A stretch of 64,000 nucleotides of DNA from Urechis unicinctus (GCA_034190875.2 CM067350.1:80567423-80631422), one strand, 5' to 3'. Shown: positions 24,801-36,945, counted from the first letter of the stretch. Program-made: numbers and translations. The notes: a model not told the origin generated them from the sequence alone.

Positions 24801-24888
24801 ATGTGGCTAAAATGCTGTCAATTAAGGAGGCAGATGTTGAGGAATGCATCAACAAATGGCTTTTGGTAGCTAGTGACAGGAATGGAGG
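24801..24888 (+). other. Candidate isolated exon
   Basis: An 88-base open stretch has an acceptor-like TTTAATCAG before it and GG followed by GTAAAA after it. It encodes VAKMLSIKEADVEECINKWL and then LVASDRNGG. The even, helix-like composition looks like real protein, but I cannot name a family. It could be a downstream exon of the decayed gene at 21170-22200, though no link is shown. A GAA microsatellite begins five bases later. Confidence 0.3.
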
Positions 24889-24892
24889 GTAA

Positions 24893-24928
24893 AAAAGAAG
24901 AAGAAGAAGAAGAAGAAGAAAAGAAGAA
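24893..24928 (+). repeat. (GAA)n microsatellite
   Basis: About eleven AAG/GAA units, nearly pure. The Phe-rich minus-strand frame (24870-25082) is a by-product. Confidence 0.95.
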
Positions 24929-25309
24929 TTTTTGTCAGTAGATAGTAAACTGTAACCACCATATTTCTGTCGGAGGCTTCAAATTTTGTTTGATTGTTTG
25001 TATGTGTGTGTGTGGGTTTGTGGTGCGGGTGGGTGGATGAAAGGAAACGAGCCAGCATATAAGTGTCTAGGCTTCTCTCCAATATGATGATTCAGTGAAA
25101 AACACATTGTTCTGTATTTTTTCTACATTATTTAGCTCACAATTTTGTACTTATGTTTTACAGTGAAACTTGACTCCAAGCAATTACAGCGAGAACTCAG
25201 ATTCTGGTTCAGAATAAAAATATGACACTAAATAAAGTAGATGTTTTTCTGAGATCTGGTTGTTATTTATTTATACACATGGAAACTACAACTAAATCAG
25301 TTCAACCAT

Positions 25310-25540
25310 GTCCACCTAATCGTTGGAACACTAGGTCTGGGACTAGGTAGGCTTGCCAACGTTGACAAAACATTAGCAAGCCTACATTGGTCTGCCGGAT
25401 AAGACTACGGTGGGCCTATGTTGGTATGCCGACTTGGTGCCAGCAGTTTAGCCAGTGTTGGCCCAGTGTTGTAGTGCTATCTGTGTTGCAACAACTTCTG
25501 TGACTAACAGTAACGTTGGCGGAACGTTATGTGTTTGCTG
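25310..25540. repeat. Degenerate internal-repeat element (TTGGTATGCCGAC type)
   Basis: Phrases such as GCCTACATTGGTCTGCCGGA and GCCTATGTTGGTATGCCGAC recur with a spacing of about 50 bases, followed by TTGGCCCAGTGTTG and AACGTTGGCGGAACGTT. This looks like the core of a small dispersed repeat with tandem units, as seen in many marine invertebrate genomes. I did not find clear ends. Confidence 0.4.
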
Positions 25541-27425
25541 GGTATGATACAAAAAATATATATTGAAATACTATTCTTATACAAATTACCACATTTAAAA
25601 AGATGGGAAATAGACCTGGCCGCAAAATATCTATTATACTAAGATGTACTTTAGATTTCGGGCACCCAATTTGTATCGCTTTAACATGGACTAAACAAGG
25701 TAATATGCTTAATGTTGACGAAACACAACCCACTTCTAGACAGTTGAAAGTACCCGCTTGTCGGGGTGTTCAGACGCTTGCTGCGCCGTCAACATGTCAA
25801 GTCATGCCACGTGCTCAACATACACCTCTGATCCAGGCCGCTGAGATCACCCTATCTGAATATATCAGGCTCTGTGATGGCCCCGTCTATTACAGTCATA
25901 TATAGGCACTTTATCCACATTTTTTATCGCCACCCTGCAATACACGACATTCGATAATCCAGTGAAACAAGCACTACACATAGAGCAAATAATCAGATCT
26001 AGGTATGTGGTGATTTCGCCGATGGACTGCAAATTATATTTGAATCTGGTAACTGTTACCATGATATTAATAGTCTACTCGCTATAGGTGGACGTAATAG
26101 ATTTCAATCAAGATTGTCTCGTTCACCCATATGATAGAATACCCTAATGATGGTCAAAATATACAAAGCAGGGCAATATAAGATACTATGCAATTAATCT
26201 CTGGAAAAAATACCAGCATATAATTCTACACATACCGCGTTAAAATTTAATTCTTGGAATGATTGTTATACATCGGAGCCTGTGTTCACTTGTCGGTCAC
26301 TTTAATAATAACGCCAGAATATTCTCTATCCCCGACAAGAAATCCTAAACATTTAACTACGGTAGTTAGTTTAATCAGGGTAAGGTGTAGCATGTGAGAT
26401 AAATGAAGCGTTTTCAGATTAGCAGTAAAATTTTATTTTTATCAAAAGCCATCCATATGATATACTCATCTATCGTATAAAATCTAGTTGTGTCGGATCT
26501 ATCCTGTTAAAACCATAAGTTATCATAGGCAGCTCGAATATTTAATATGGATTTAAGTTGGGGTACAGTGGCGGACTCCGAAAGTGTTGTAAAGTTATGC
26601 ACTCCGTGGTTTCCTGCTCCGCCGTGGACAGCTGATCCGTTAATGTGAGTTTTACCGGGGTATAAACGCCACTCCCTTTGATCCCAAAATAACTGATAAG
26701 AGGTGGCGTGAATCTGCCGATTTATCGTGCATAAGCAATTGCCATCCCCCTTATGACTCACGTCCATCAAAATTCGTCTGTGTTGCAAAGCTAGCATTGA
26801 AAACCCTTTAAGGTAAAATATAAAAGCGAAGATGAATATATGTTACAATTTACATCAAGTATATTGTCATAGACTTTGGGATAGAATTAGTAGTTAGCTA
26901 TTGGCGAAATTATAGCAACTTAACATGATTTGCTAAGCGTCTCAGTCTGGGGAAGGACATGAGCTATGGTATCGACAATACCAGGAATCGCATGTGGTGA
27001 ATTTGCAAAGGTTAATATTTGTCGCCACCTGGGATGTATAAGTTTAGTCAGGGTCGTTCATCAGGTCTGTTTGCAAGATATATTTAAAATATAGAGTTAT
27101 ATCTGGCCGCGTGTCAGGGAACACGATTTAATTTTCGATAAGAACCAACGTGTCCATGACGTCAACGGAACCGCGTCAATCTAATCATTGACTATGGTCT
27201 TCATTCGCATTTGTGCTTCTTCTGTAGCACATAGTTATGTCCGGGGGTTATTTTAAATATACTACTAGAACTATCTTTGATTATATATCGACGACCACGA
27301 ATAAGACTGATATAAATCTTACATGTAAAGGACTAACAAGTGTGACGTCACATCGCTGATTATGACGACATAATTATGTAGCCCCATAAATTAAAATTAT
27401 TCATGTTGTTGGGTCCAGTGTGGGG
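25541..27425. other. Unannotated stretch
   Basis: Nothing recognisable. A 96-codon minus-strand frame at 26507-26797 is open but has no known motif or splice context that I trust. Confidence 0.4.
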
Positions 27426-27429
27426 GTTT

Positions 27430-27565
27430 TCGCATCTTTGCGGGGCGCAACATGGGCTCGCACGGGATAATAACGGCATCACTTTGTAGCCTGATATATC
27501 CGGTGTCTAATAGTTCCGTTAGCAAAGCGATGTGGACGCTCTAGCGAGTGCTCTATCGACTGACC
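27430..27565 (-). repeat. Possible tRNA-derived SINE fragment
   Basis: On the minus strand, AGTCGATAGAGCACTCGCTAG resembles a tRNA D-arm/A-box (compare GTCGGTAGAGC), and CCCGTGCGAGCCCATG lies where a B-box-like GGTTCGANNCC might be. The roughly 85-base spacing is too long for a real tRNA, so at best it is a decayed SINE head. Confidence 0.2.
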
Positions 27566-30500
27566 TCTATTTCACTGTCAAATTCGATTGATTTAATTAT
27601 AAAGCATATAAATTCACGTCAGAAATTTCCATATTGTAGCTCAAAACGCTATGATATTCTTGTTATTTTACTTGCAGACCCAGCACAAATACCAGAGCTA
27701 TTCTAGTCAATGTTCACATAGCTTGAGGTGGAAATTATTCATCATTCCCCTATGTATTTTAGTGCATTCATCGGTTAATATCTTCATGGTACTGTATTGA
27801 TATTATTGATGGCACAATAAGTCCTTAAGCTTGATAGCCATGCATAAATCAACACTAAATGAGAAAGTTCATAATATCAGGTTATTTTATTTCAGACATG
27901 CTGACAAGAGTGCAAAAATATGGAGATAATTGAAAAAGAATGTGCAAGATGTTGTAAACTTGATGGTGGTTGTCGAGCCTTGTTCTGTAGACCTTGGTTG
28001 CATAGTGAATAGAGAACAAACAACCTTGATGTTACTTGCCAATTTCAGTCAGCTTCTTGTCAAACCTGTAATCAAATACATTTCTGACATTGTTTGCAAA
28101 AAATACAACTAGATATAAAACATTCAATGAGAGGTCAATATACCTTGGATCTCTTCATCTTTTGGCATGAATTTCAATTTAAAGTAATGACTAGAGGACA
28201 ATTAATCACTATTATGGTTTGATAAAGTATTTAACGACACACCAGGGTTTAAACACTAATTCATAATTTTTTCATAAATAACTCGGCGAAGGTCATGCAG
28301 GGCAGATTTTTAGTCTGCAGGGTACAATTGTCACAGGTGGGTCTTTGTGTAATTTGTGCCATCAAAAGTTTACAAACAGACAGGTACTTAGTAAACTCTG
28401 CTTAACAGAAGAGCTAAAAACTGTTTATGATAGTTACATACATGGTGAGCTTAGCTGTGATCCTCAGGGTTGTGTCTGCATCATCTGAGTCTAGCAGCCC
28501 AGACTGGAAAATCAATAAGCCAAGAAACAGGCAATGAAAGTGATATTGGGGCAGCCCTCATCTCCTGCCACAGTTGTCAATTAGTCTGCGTCCCAGACTC
28601 TAGGGGTTCCGCTACGCTTCTCGCCCTAGAGACTATTGAATATCAGTAACATGTAAACAGCGCCCACAGGCTTCAGGCTAGGGGACCTTGACTTGTTGTG
28701 GATACTCAAGAATCTTTCCACTGCGACTGATACGGAACAGAGTGAAAGATTCCTTTTGTTACACAAAGGGAAATATGAATTGATCACACATATCTTATCT
28801 CATTTGTTAATAAATTTTTAAGATATATCACAAATTACCTTGCCCAACTTTGAGGATGTGTGTATATCAGTGGAAGTGACAAATGCCTGCACTTAAATCT
28901 GTGCCTCAAGTGATAGGCACTGCAGTTGGTCAAGCTACCTTGCTATAACTCCTCGCTTGTTAGGGGTCAGTGGCCAGAAGCCATTCCTCAAAAGATTTGT
29001 GAGGTCCCTCTCTTCCATGCTGCAACACCAGAGTGGGTGCACCCTGCATAGCTGTAATATGCACAAATAGAGAGACTTATAAGATATGCATGTACATATA
29101 CTTAACATTTTTAACCTCAGTTATTGTATTACCATAATATTTATATCAAATCGATGAACCATTCATATGCATTTTTGCTGTGTCAGGTTCAATCAATGTG
29201 TGAAAGAAAGCAATGGTTAGGTGCTTGGCTTATTTCGGTTAACTTACTTAAATATTAGTAAAGATGATGGTGCGTCCGGGGATTCATGAGGATCCTTGAT
29301 TTGCTTCGAACCCGGGAGATCAGCAGTGATAAAATGGTCGCCCTGAATAGAGTAACACAATACAAAAAGGACCACAAGTAACTGTCAGCAATAGTTATTT
29401 CTTCATTAATAATACATACAGCAGTGGCGCCATACCTGCCACTCATGAATGGGTGTTCAATGCGCCATAGTAGAGTCATATTGCAGACAGGCAATCAGGA
29501 CAACGATAGGGTGCATCTGTACTGTCACAGCACCAGCAGTGAGTGTTGTTATTATATGGTGCTCCCTGTCTGCTATCAATCAACTATTTATGATTGCAAC
29601 CATTACAACAATATCGCTTACAGCTACAGGGTGAAACATTAACCATCACCTGATTGTCCCTGGCAAGTAGGGTAGCCATCGGACAAGTGAAGCTGCCATC
29701 TAACTTGTACAATGGGACAAGTCATTTTTTATATTCAAATTTGTTTTAAACAAAGTATATTAAGATCGATCAGCGATACCTGGGAACGTGGGTTCGGTTT
29801 ACCAAAAAAGAAAACCTAAATTGTCTGTTTGCGACATCAACGGCTAAACTAACTGCATTGCAAGACTCACCGGGTGATCGGCGATTCCGGTAAATTCCTT
29901 GTTAGTCATATTTTCAATCGGACTAGTAAAAATTAGCAGGACTTGATTGAAAAACATGAGGAGATGTTAACGAAGTGTTGTTTTACTTACGTCCATATCA
30001 GGAACTAAAAAAAATCATGCTAAAATTCCACTTGCTGCAGTAATTTACAAGCTTAGGATGAGCACTCTGGTAGCCTCACTCCCCGGTCTCCAAGGTGTAA
30101 TTTTAACAGCTATGCTAGCTTAATTATCGGTGCAATATAAAAAAGAAGCTGCGGCGATTAAACATACAGGGCATGAAATTGGCAAATATGTGAATTGGCC
30201 CTCAATTTTTGTTCAACTGGCCCTTCAACAAAATGAACTGGCCCCCTACCAGTATTTAACTGGTCCTCTCAATGGCCTTTTTATTCACAATGCTGAAAGT
30301 AGAAGTGAAAAAGCTGAGTGAAGGTGGACTTTTTTCTAATTCATCACAGTTGCAGTCAGGTAAAGGTTTGACAAACTTGTCCATTGTTGTTAAACTTGGG
30401 AAAAATATTTTGCGTGAAGTATCAAATCAGAGACTTGTAATGCCGGGAACATTCGACACTCATTTGCACTTGACATAGACTGACCAATAAAAACGAGTTA

Positions 30501-31971
30501 TACAAATTCATTGATAATCGTGTGCTTTCGTCAATACACAAATAACCGAAGTACTCTGGATAAAAGCTGAGGTCAAGTCAATTGGGTCAGTTCACAATTT
30601 CAAACAATCGCGCTATTGTCAACATGTTTATCTTTTGACGTCGTGCATGGTAACAGAAAAGTTATCAGCCTGGCGGACGACAAATGTGACAAATGAGTCC
30701 GTGGAATATACTTTTATAACCAATTTCGTGCCCTGATATACTAACTTTGTTAAAAATAAACGTCAGAATTTTACGTTCTAACAAAGGGCAACAACATTGC
30801 TGGAAAACGATGAATTAATCAGTTGTATAATATAAATAACGATGCTAGATTTAATACCGCTGCTTTATTAAAACACAAAACGTGTCCTTAAATATAGCAA
30901 TGAGGTAAAATCTACGCGGATGTATAATTATGCTAATGCTAACCTGACAAACCGCAAAATGACAAATGGTTTTCTAGCCATGAAAGTTTTGTCAGATATG
31001 GTGACCAATTTATTGCCAGTCGACCCAAACTAAAGAACAAAAGCCATTGATGAGTCAACCTCAGTTGACCCTCTGCTAGTGCAGATTGAGGAAGAGACCA
31101 TCCCACAACCAACTACCTGCTTTATTTGAACGTACTCGAGCAAGAAGAGTAAATAAATGTCAGCTGATAAAAGTGGCAACACAGCATTACTGCATTATTA
31201 TGTGACGGTAACCAATAAATATATACAGATATAGGACTAATTTTTTCATTAAGCTTAATCAACCTCATCCAACGGGGCTTAGGCCTGCGACCTACACACA
31301 CCATCGCCCCCTAGTCCTTACCCACACGGGCCACAGCACTCGCCTGAAATTATCAAGCCACTGTTATATTATCGCTCATATCAATACAAAGTGTATTTCT
31401 CTGGCTTCACCTACATGCAAGAGACCAACACGCAATGAGTATATATGAAACAATGCGAGTAAGGTACCTGTCATATACCATGAATATTCTCTGAATTATA
31501 ACTCGTACAGTTCATTAGAACAGACACTACATGGCGTCACACGTGATATGCGACAGGCTTGTTGATCATTAAACTAGCTCGATAACGGTGCTTCCGCGGC
31601 GAACCGCCCTGAAAAGTCGAAGGGGTTTGGATCAATGATGCTTTTTAAAAATGTACCCATCACTGAAACTTCACTAGGCTTACGTCATCCCCGTCCAAGA
31701 ACCTAAGCAACGAGCTTCTGAATATGATTCAAACATGTAATATCTAAAAACTTTATAGCTAAGTTATGGGAATCGTATATCAAGAGTTAATGACTTTGTG
31801 TTGGCCTGAATCAATCCATTATACTCCAATTCATCCCAGAATGCTCTTTCTATAATCGTTTCGTAATTCAATTATAAATTAATAATTATTGACCACATCC
31901 ATATTTTTAAAATTTATTACTGATATTGGCGTAGCGCTATACCGGTCTTGCATGTCTTTGGTTGCATTTCG
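27566..31971. other. Interior of the 12.56-kb insert, no gene recognised
   Basis: I found no domain-bearing frame here. Items seen: a hairpin at 28589-28632 (GACTCTAGGG paired with CCCTAGAGACT around CGCTACGCTTCTCG), a patch of GAACTGGCCC-like phrases at 30185-30285, and AT-rich spacers. Open frames such as 30130-30321 have no supporting features. Confidence 0.4.
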
Positions 31972-32097
31972 ACCTGCAACGCTGATTGGCGAATGCAGGT
32001 ATCTCACATGGTACGATAAGACCAGCTGCAATGTCTATTAGCATAAGCAGTTGGAGACCTGCACACGCTACTTGGCATTGCAGGTTTCAGAATCGGG
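31972..32097 (-). repeat. Right terminal inverted repeat of the 12.56-kb element
   Basis: Reverse complement of 19535-19660 with two transitions (near 32037 and 31986). The outer end is TTCAGAATCGGG. Immediately outside, CTGTAACAAGAGTCAAGCAT matches CTGCAACAAGAGTCAAGCAT of the paralogous segment at 38471. Confidence 0.9.
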
Positions 32098-33090
32098 AGA
32101 CTGTAACAAGAGTCAAGCATTTTGTAGAGGAATATATGATCTACAGCCCGGCGGGATGTCGATTGGTTAGGCGCGATGTTGATCGGACAAGCAGGAGGCT
32201 GATGGTTCAGGCGGGAGATCTATGTGTAAAACGGGGGGTTGACTGGTCAGGCGGATGGTTGGTTGGTTAAGAGTGTTGCTGATGGTTTAGGTGAGACGTT
32301 GATGGGTCAGATGAGTGATTGATGGGTCAGATGAGTGATTGATGGGTCAGGTTAGCGGTTGAGGGGTTTGATGGGAGGTTGAGAAGACGTCACCCGCTAG
32401 GGAGCATTAGCACAGGAGCATATTTGCCTCCGGCTCATTAGCACAGGGGCATATTTGCCTTGGGCTCATTAGCACAGGAGCACATTTGCCTCCGGCTCAT
32501 TAGCACAGGAGCATATTTGCCTTCGGCTCATTAACACAGGCGCATATTTGCCTCCAGCTCATAAGCACAGGAGCATATGCGCCTCCGGCTCATAAGCACA
32601 GGAGCATATGCGCCTCCGGCTCATTAGCACAGGAGCATATGCGCCTCCGGCTCATTAGCACAGGAGCATATGCGCCTCCGGCTCATTAGCACGGTAGCAT
32701 ATGCGCTTCAGGCTCATTAGCACAAGAGCATATTTTCCTCTGGCTCATTAGCACAGGAGCATATGCACCTCCGGCTCATTAGCACAGGAGCATATTTGCC
32801 TTCGGCTCATTAGCACAAGGGCATATGCGCCTCCGGCCCTTTAGCATAGGAGTAAGAACTCGCCCCAGTAATATTACAGCCACTTTCTCTAGTACTTAAA
32901 CAGCTCCTCACCAAAGAAAAATGCAATAAATGTGCTGACACTACAATTCAAAAAGAGCAATAGTAAGCTGTTATCAAATGATCGACCCGTCAGGCTGAAA
33001 TCGGTAATCGGCAGAATATTGGAAAGAGGCAAACTGACACCAAGTTGAATATATTCTAGCATAGTTTTCTATACGAAAATCTTAGAATAT
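32098..33090 (+). repeat. Duplicated segment C1, right part (paralogue of 38469-39740)
   Basis: It continues collinearity with segment C2 after the insert: AACAAGAGTCAAGCATTTT, GGCGGGATGTCGATTGGT, a field of GATGGGTCAG repeats (32155-32385), the 31-bp array, then ACAGCCACTTTCTCTA, CAATAAATGTGCTGAC, TTATCAAATGATCGACCCGTC and ATATTGGAAAGAG. The partner has the same order with different arrays expanded. Confidence 0.88.
32405..32856 (+). repeat. 31-bp minisatellite (CATTAGCACAGGAGCATAT type)
   Basis: About 14.5 units of CATTAGCACAGGAGCATAT followed by a TTGCCTCCGGCT or GCGCCTCCGGCT variant. The left half favours TTTGCC and the middle ATGCGCC, suggesting blockwise growth. Segment C2 has one clear unit (38747-38777) and one degraded unit at the same position. 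Confidence 0.95.
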
Positions 33091-33109
33091 CTTTCATAAT
33101 AGTTAGGCG

Positions 33110-33510
33110 TTTTGATCGGCATCAATGATATAGATAACGGTGTTGACACAATAATGCAAAATAGCCGAGAGGCGAGATTGCTTTAGTGGAAGGCAAACAG
33201 AGCTCTTTGGTTGGTCAGACAAACGTTCTGTAACCACTCCAAAGAATAATTTACCGAAGTTTATCAACCACGTGTTAGGCCCCGTCTACAATATGCGATT
33301 CAGTCGTGGTGGTCAAACCTTCAAAATGATTGAGACATATTGGAAAGGGTTCACAAACGAGATACATAACTTGATGTCTGTATGCCTGATAACCGTATGA
33401 ACTCGCAAAAGAATAGTGTGTGACTGCAAACTTGCTTTAAACATTTTGAAACACGTCAATTATTCGAACTGTTCGCATCAAAGCATAAATTTTACAACGA
33501 ACTTGCTAAA
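33110..33510 (+). pseudogene. LINE reverse transcriptase C-terminal remnant
   Basis: Conceptual translation gives KANRALWLVRQTF, VYQPRVRPRLQYAIQSWW and DILERVHKRDT, which match the region just after the catalytic core of CR1/L2-like reverse transcriptases (VRPRLEYA-x-x-x-W and ILE-x-VQRRAT). Several stops and shifts interrupt it. It may belong to the same old LINE group as the remnants at 9250-10245 and 62690-63660, but the parts do not overlap enough to tell. Confidence 0.6.
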
Positions 33511-33683
33511 TCTCACCGCTCTGTATGCGTTTCAGTCAAACACGCTTTTCAATCCTACAATCTTGTACCTCTATACCCTGTGTCAGTCATATTTGTCTTT
33601 CGTCGTTTATGACCAATAGCCCTGTATACCTCTGACCGTTCATTCCCTTGATCCCTGTTTGCCTTTTATTACCCTTTACGTTT

Positions 33684-34050
33684 AGCTCTACATGCCTTTC
33701 AGCCATACATGTGGCTCTGCAGCTCTTGCTGCTATATATGCCTTACAGTGTCTTGCCTTTCTTCTCTGTATACCTTTCAACCAAATCTACGGCACGTTTA
33801 GCTCTACATGCCTTTCAGCCATACATGTAGCTCTGCAGCTCTTGCTGCTATATATGCCTTACAGTGTCTTGCCTTTCTTCTCTGTATACCTTTCATCCAA
33901 ATCTACGGCACGTTTAGCTCTACATGCCTTTCAGCCATACATGTGGCTCTGCAGCTCTTGCTGCTATATATGCCTCACAGTGTCTTGCCTTTCTTTTCTC
34001 TGTATACCTTTCATCCAAATCTACGGCACGTTTAGCTCTACATGCCTTGT
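33684..34050 (+). repeat. 116-bp tandem repeat, about 3.2 copies
   Basis: Each unit starts TTTAGCTCTACATGCC, includes CTGCAGCTCTTGCTGC and GTATACCTTTCA, and ends TCTACGGCACG. Units begin near 33684, 33799, 33915 and 34031 (partial). Copies are nearly identical, so the duplication is recent. The 168-codon frame (33692-34198) cycles through three phases of the repeat and is not a gene. Confidence 0.95.
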
Positions 34051-34734
34051 ATCCTCCATTGCTTACAGCCTTTTCAGCCTCACATGCCTTTCAGCCTTCA
34101 TCTCCTACAACTCTGTGAATGCTTATTCGTGGCAAATAGCAACAATTCACCTGTGTAATTTTTCACGAGTATTAATCAAAAACATTCATTTTACGTAATA
34201 TATGCCATCTTGTCAGGCGCACAGTGCGATAATTACGGCAGTAATTCCATAGTGCCTGCGTAATTTACGGCAGTAATTCCATAGTGCCTGCGTAATTGCG
34301 TCTTATAAAGCATACTTTCTTTTCGTTTCGCATCCTTTGATCAATTTATCGTCATGTTCGATTCGATGCGTTACGAAAATAACATTATGAAAGGATTGGT
34401 TGCTAATTAGAGCAATGACATGGAATAACACACCTGCTACGAACGCGGGACGACCTGGAATCCGGACACTCACCAGGGGGGTACTAGTAACGGCAAAGAT
34501 ATTGAATAGACTCGAGCGACGACACACTTCAGTAGAGTTTGATACTATGATATATTGGTAGATATTTAGACACAAAATGCTGGCTAAGCATTTGTGCAAA
34601 CAATATTAACAGCAATCTACCATTGATTGTCCTAGCACATACTAACATTGTGACTGAGTGCCACTAAGATGGTTTGGGGGGCCTGGATGATCACAAACTG
34701 GCCGGCTTGATCTGAATGCCAACAAACTTGCCGG
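34051..34734. other. Spacer with a small direct repeat
   Basis: A 35-base direct repeat at 34232-34300 (two copies containing TTACGGCAGTAATTCC) is the only structure seen. The minus-strand frame 34303-34599 is unrecognised. Confidence 0.5.
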
Positions 34735-35950
34735 GTAGTGCGTGACGGAATGACAACGAACTGGCTGGGTAGTGTCTGACTGAATGACAATGAACTGGCT
34801 GGGTAGTGTCTGACTGAATGACAACGAACTGGCTGGGTAGTGTGTGACTGAATGACAACGAACTGGCTAGGTAGTGCGTGACTGAATGACAACGAACTGG
34901 CTTGGTAGTGTCTGACTGAGTGAAAACGAACTGACTGGGTAGTGTCTGACTGAATGACAATGAACTGGCTGGGTAGTGTCTGACTGAATGACAATGAACT
35001 GGCTGGGTAGTATGTGACTGAATGACAACAAACTGGCTTGGTAGTGTTTGACTGAATGACAATGAACTGGCTGGGTAGTGTCTGACTGAGTGAAAACGAA
35101 CTGACTGGGTAGTGTCTGACTGAATGACAATGAACTGGCTGGGTAGTGTCTGACTGAATGACAATGAACTGACTGGGTAGTGTCTGACTGAATGACAATG
35201 AACTGGCTGGGTAGTGTCTGACTGAATGACAACGAACTGGCTGGGTAGTGCGTGACTGAATGACAACGAACTGGCTTGGTAGTGTCTGACTGAATGACAA
35301 TGAACTGGCTGGGTAGTGTCTGACTGAGTGACAACGAACTAACTGGGTAGTGTCTGACTGAATGACAATGAACTGGCTGGGTAGTGTCTGACTGAATGAC
35401 AATGAACTGGCTGGGTAGTGTCTGACTGAATGACAATGAACTGGCTGGGTAGTGTCTGACTGAATGACAATGAACTGACTAGGTAGTGTCTGGCTGAATG
35501 ACAATGAACTGGCTTGGTAGTGTCTGACTGAATGACAACGAACTGGCTTGGTAGTGCTTGACTGAATGACAATGAACAGGCTGGGTAGTGTCTGACTGAA
35601 TGACATTGAACTGACTGGGTAGTGTCTGAGTGAATGACAATGAACTGACTTGGTAGTGTCTGACTGAATGACAATGAACTGGCTGGGTAGTGTCTGACTG
35701 AATGTCATCATACTGGTTGGGTTTTGTGTGAATGTCTACAAACGTGCTGTTTAGTGATTGACTGAACGGCAGCATATTGGCCTGGTGGTTTCTGTCTGAA
35801 TGTCAGCATACAGGCTGGGTAGCGTTTGACTGAATGTCAGCACACATGCGGGGTAGTTTGTGACTGAATGTCAACAAGCTGGCTTGGTAGTGTGTCACTG
35901 AATGTTAGCAAACTGGTTTGTGCAGTGTCCGACTGAATTTAAACAAACTG
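34735..35950 (-). repeat. 34-bp minisatellite, about 29 good units plus a diverged tail
   Basis: Units of 34 bases read GGGTAGTGTCTGACTGAATG then ACAATGAACTGGCT on the plus strand. The array is regular from 34735 to 35705 and decays by 35950. Because 34 leaves remainder one when divided by three, a minus-strand frame runs through all three phases and still stays open for 359 codons (34632-35711). That long frame follows from the unit lacking stops in any phase, so I do not call it a gene. Variants (CTTGGTAG, AAAACGAACT) recur in an order that suggests duplicated sub-blocks. Confidence 0.93.
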
Positions 35951-36039
35951 GACCGTGTTCGTAATCCAAACATATTTCTGCTATCACCACATTCGTATTG
36001 TCATCACACTTACCTTCAAGCACGACATTCTCACCCACC

Positions 36040-36425
36040 GTATTACTACCGTCATAACACCGCACCCATAAACCTTCCTACTAGATTCACAAACTCACAC
36101 ACCTTACTAGTAGTATCATAAACTCACACACCTTCCTACTAGAACACTCCTCACACTCCTTCCTGTTAGTAACACATAATCAAGCACCTTTAGTACTAGC
36201 ATTACATACTCACATACCTAACTACTGGCACACTACCTAGCACTATCCTACTGGCATCACTAACTCCAGCACCATCCTACTAGCATCACAAACTTATTCT
36301 CCTTCCTATTGTCATCACACACAACACTGCTAACATCACATACTCACTCCCACACCTTTCTAGAAGCATCACATACTCACACATCATCCGACTAACACTG
36401 CATACTCACCGACCCTTCCACTTAA
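36040..36425 (+). repeat. Degenerate repeat (CTACTAGCATCACAAACTCAC type)
   Basis: Loose units of 25-35 bases built from ACCTTCCTACTAG and ATCACATACTCACAC. About ten can be traced, with poor conservation, so the array is old. Confidence 0.6.
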
Positions 36426-36437
36426 AAAATACTCTCA

Positions 36438-36945
36438 CATGATCTCATCGTTGCCAATACCAATGTGACTAAAGCATAATCTCAACGCTGCCAATACCAA
36501 TGTGACTAAAGCATGATCTCATCGTTGCCAATACCAATGTGACTAAAGCACGATCTCATCGCTGCTAATACCAATGTGATTAAAGCATAATCTCATCGCT
36601 GCCAATATCAATGTGACTAAAGCATGATCTCATCGTTGCCAATACCAATGTGACTAAAGCATGTACTCATCGCTGCCAGTGCACATGTGACTAAAGCATG
36701 ATCACATTGCTGCCAATATCAATGTGACTAAAGCATGATCTCAACGCTGCCAATACCAATGTGACTAAAGCATGATCTCATCGCTGCCAGTACGAATGTG
36801 ACTAAAGCATGATCTCAACGCTGCCAATACCAATGTGACTAAAGCATGATCTCATCGCTGCCAATATCAATGTGACTAAAGCATGATCACAACGCTGCCA
36901 ATACCAATGTGACTAAAGCATGTACTCATCGCTGCAAATACCAAT
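36438..36945 (+). repeat. 37-bp minisatellite (AAAGCATGATCTCATCG type)
   Basis: About 14 units of AAAGCATGATCTCATCGCTG plus CCAATACCAATGTGACT. Segment C1 at the matching place (18395-18420) shows only a partial unit-like CATCACAGCCAATGCCCTTGT before the shared GTCGGAAGAA, consistent with expansion of one ancestral unit in this copy. Confidence 0.93.

Larger units (their letters stand above)
19535..32097. mobile_element. Candidate 12.56-kb TIR-bounded DNA transposon
   Basis: The stretch is flanked by 126-base inverted repeats (19535-19660 and 31972-32097) that differ at only two sites. Its outer flanks match adjacent parts of the paralogous segment (38334 on the left, 38469 on the right), so it interrupts that segment. 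Inside lie remnants of a multi-exon gene with a SWIM-like motif (21170-22200), a further candidate exon (24801-24888), a tandem duplication (23115-23850) and a nested poly-C-ended MITE (22621-22910). I see no recognisable transposase catalytic core, no clear target-site duplication and no known superfamily terminus. The paralogue has about 135 unrelated bases at the junction, so the empty site is approximate. An alternative is that two inverted copies of a 126-base repeat merely bracket the region. Confidence 0.55.

Noticed and set aside
27430-27565. A tRNA gene on the minus strand
   Set aside because: The A-box-like and B-box-like parts are about 85 bases apart and no cloverleaf can be drawn. 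Kept only as a low-confidence SINE fragment.
34632-35711. 359-codon minus-strand open frame
   Set aside because: It lies almost wholly in the 34-bp minisatellite, in three phases, with no flanking coding features.
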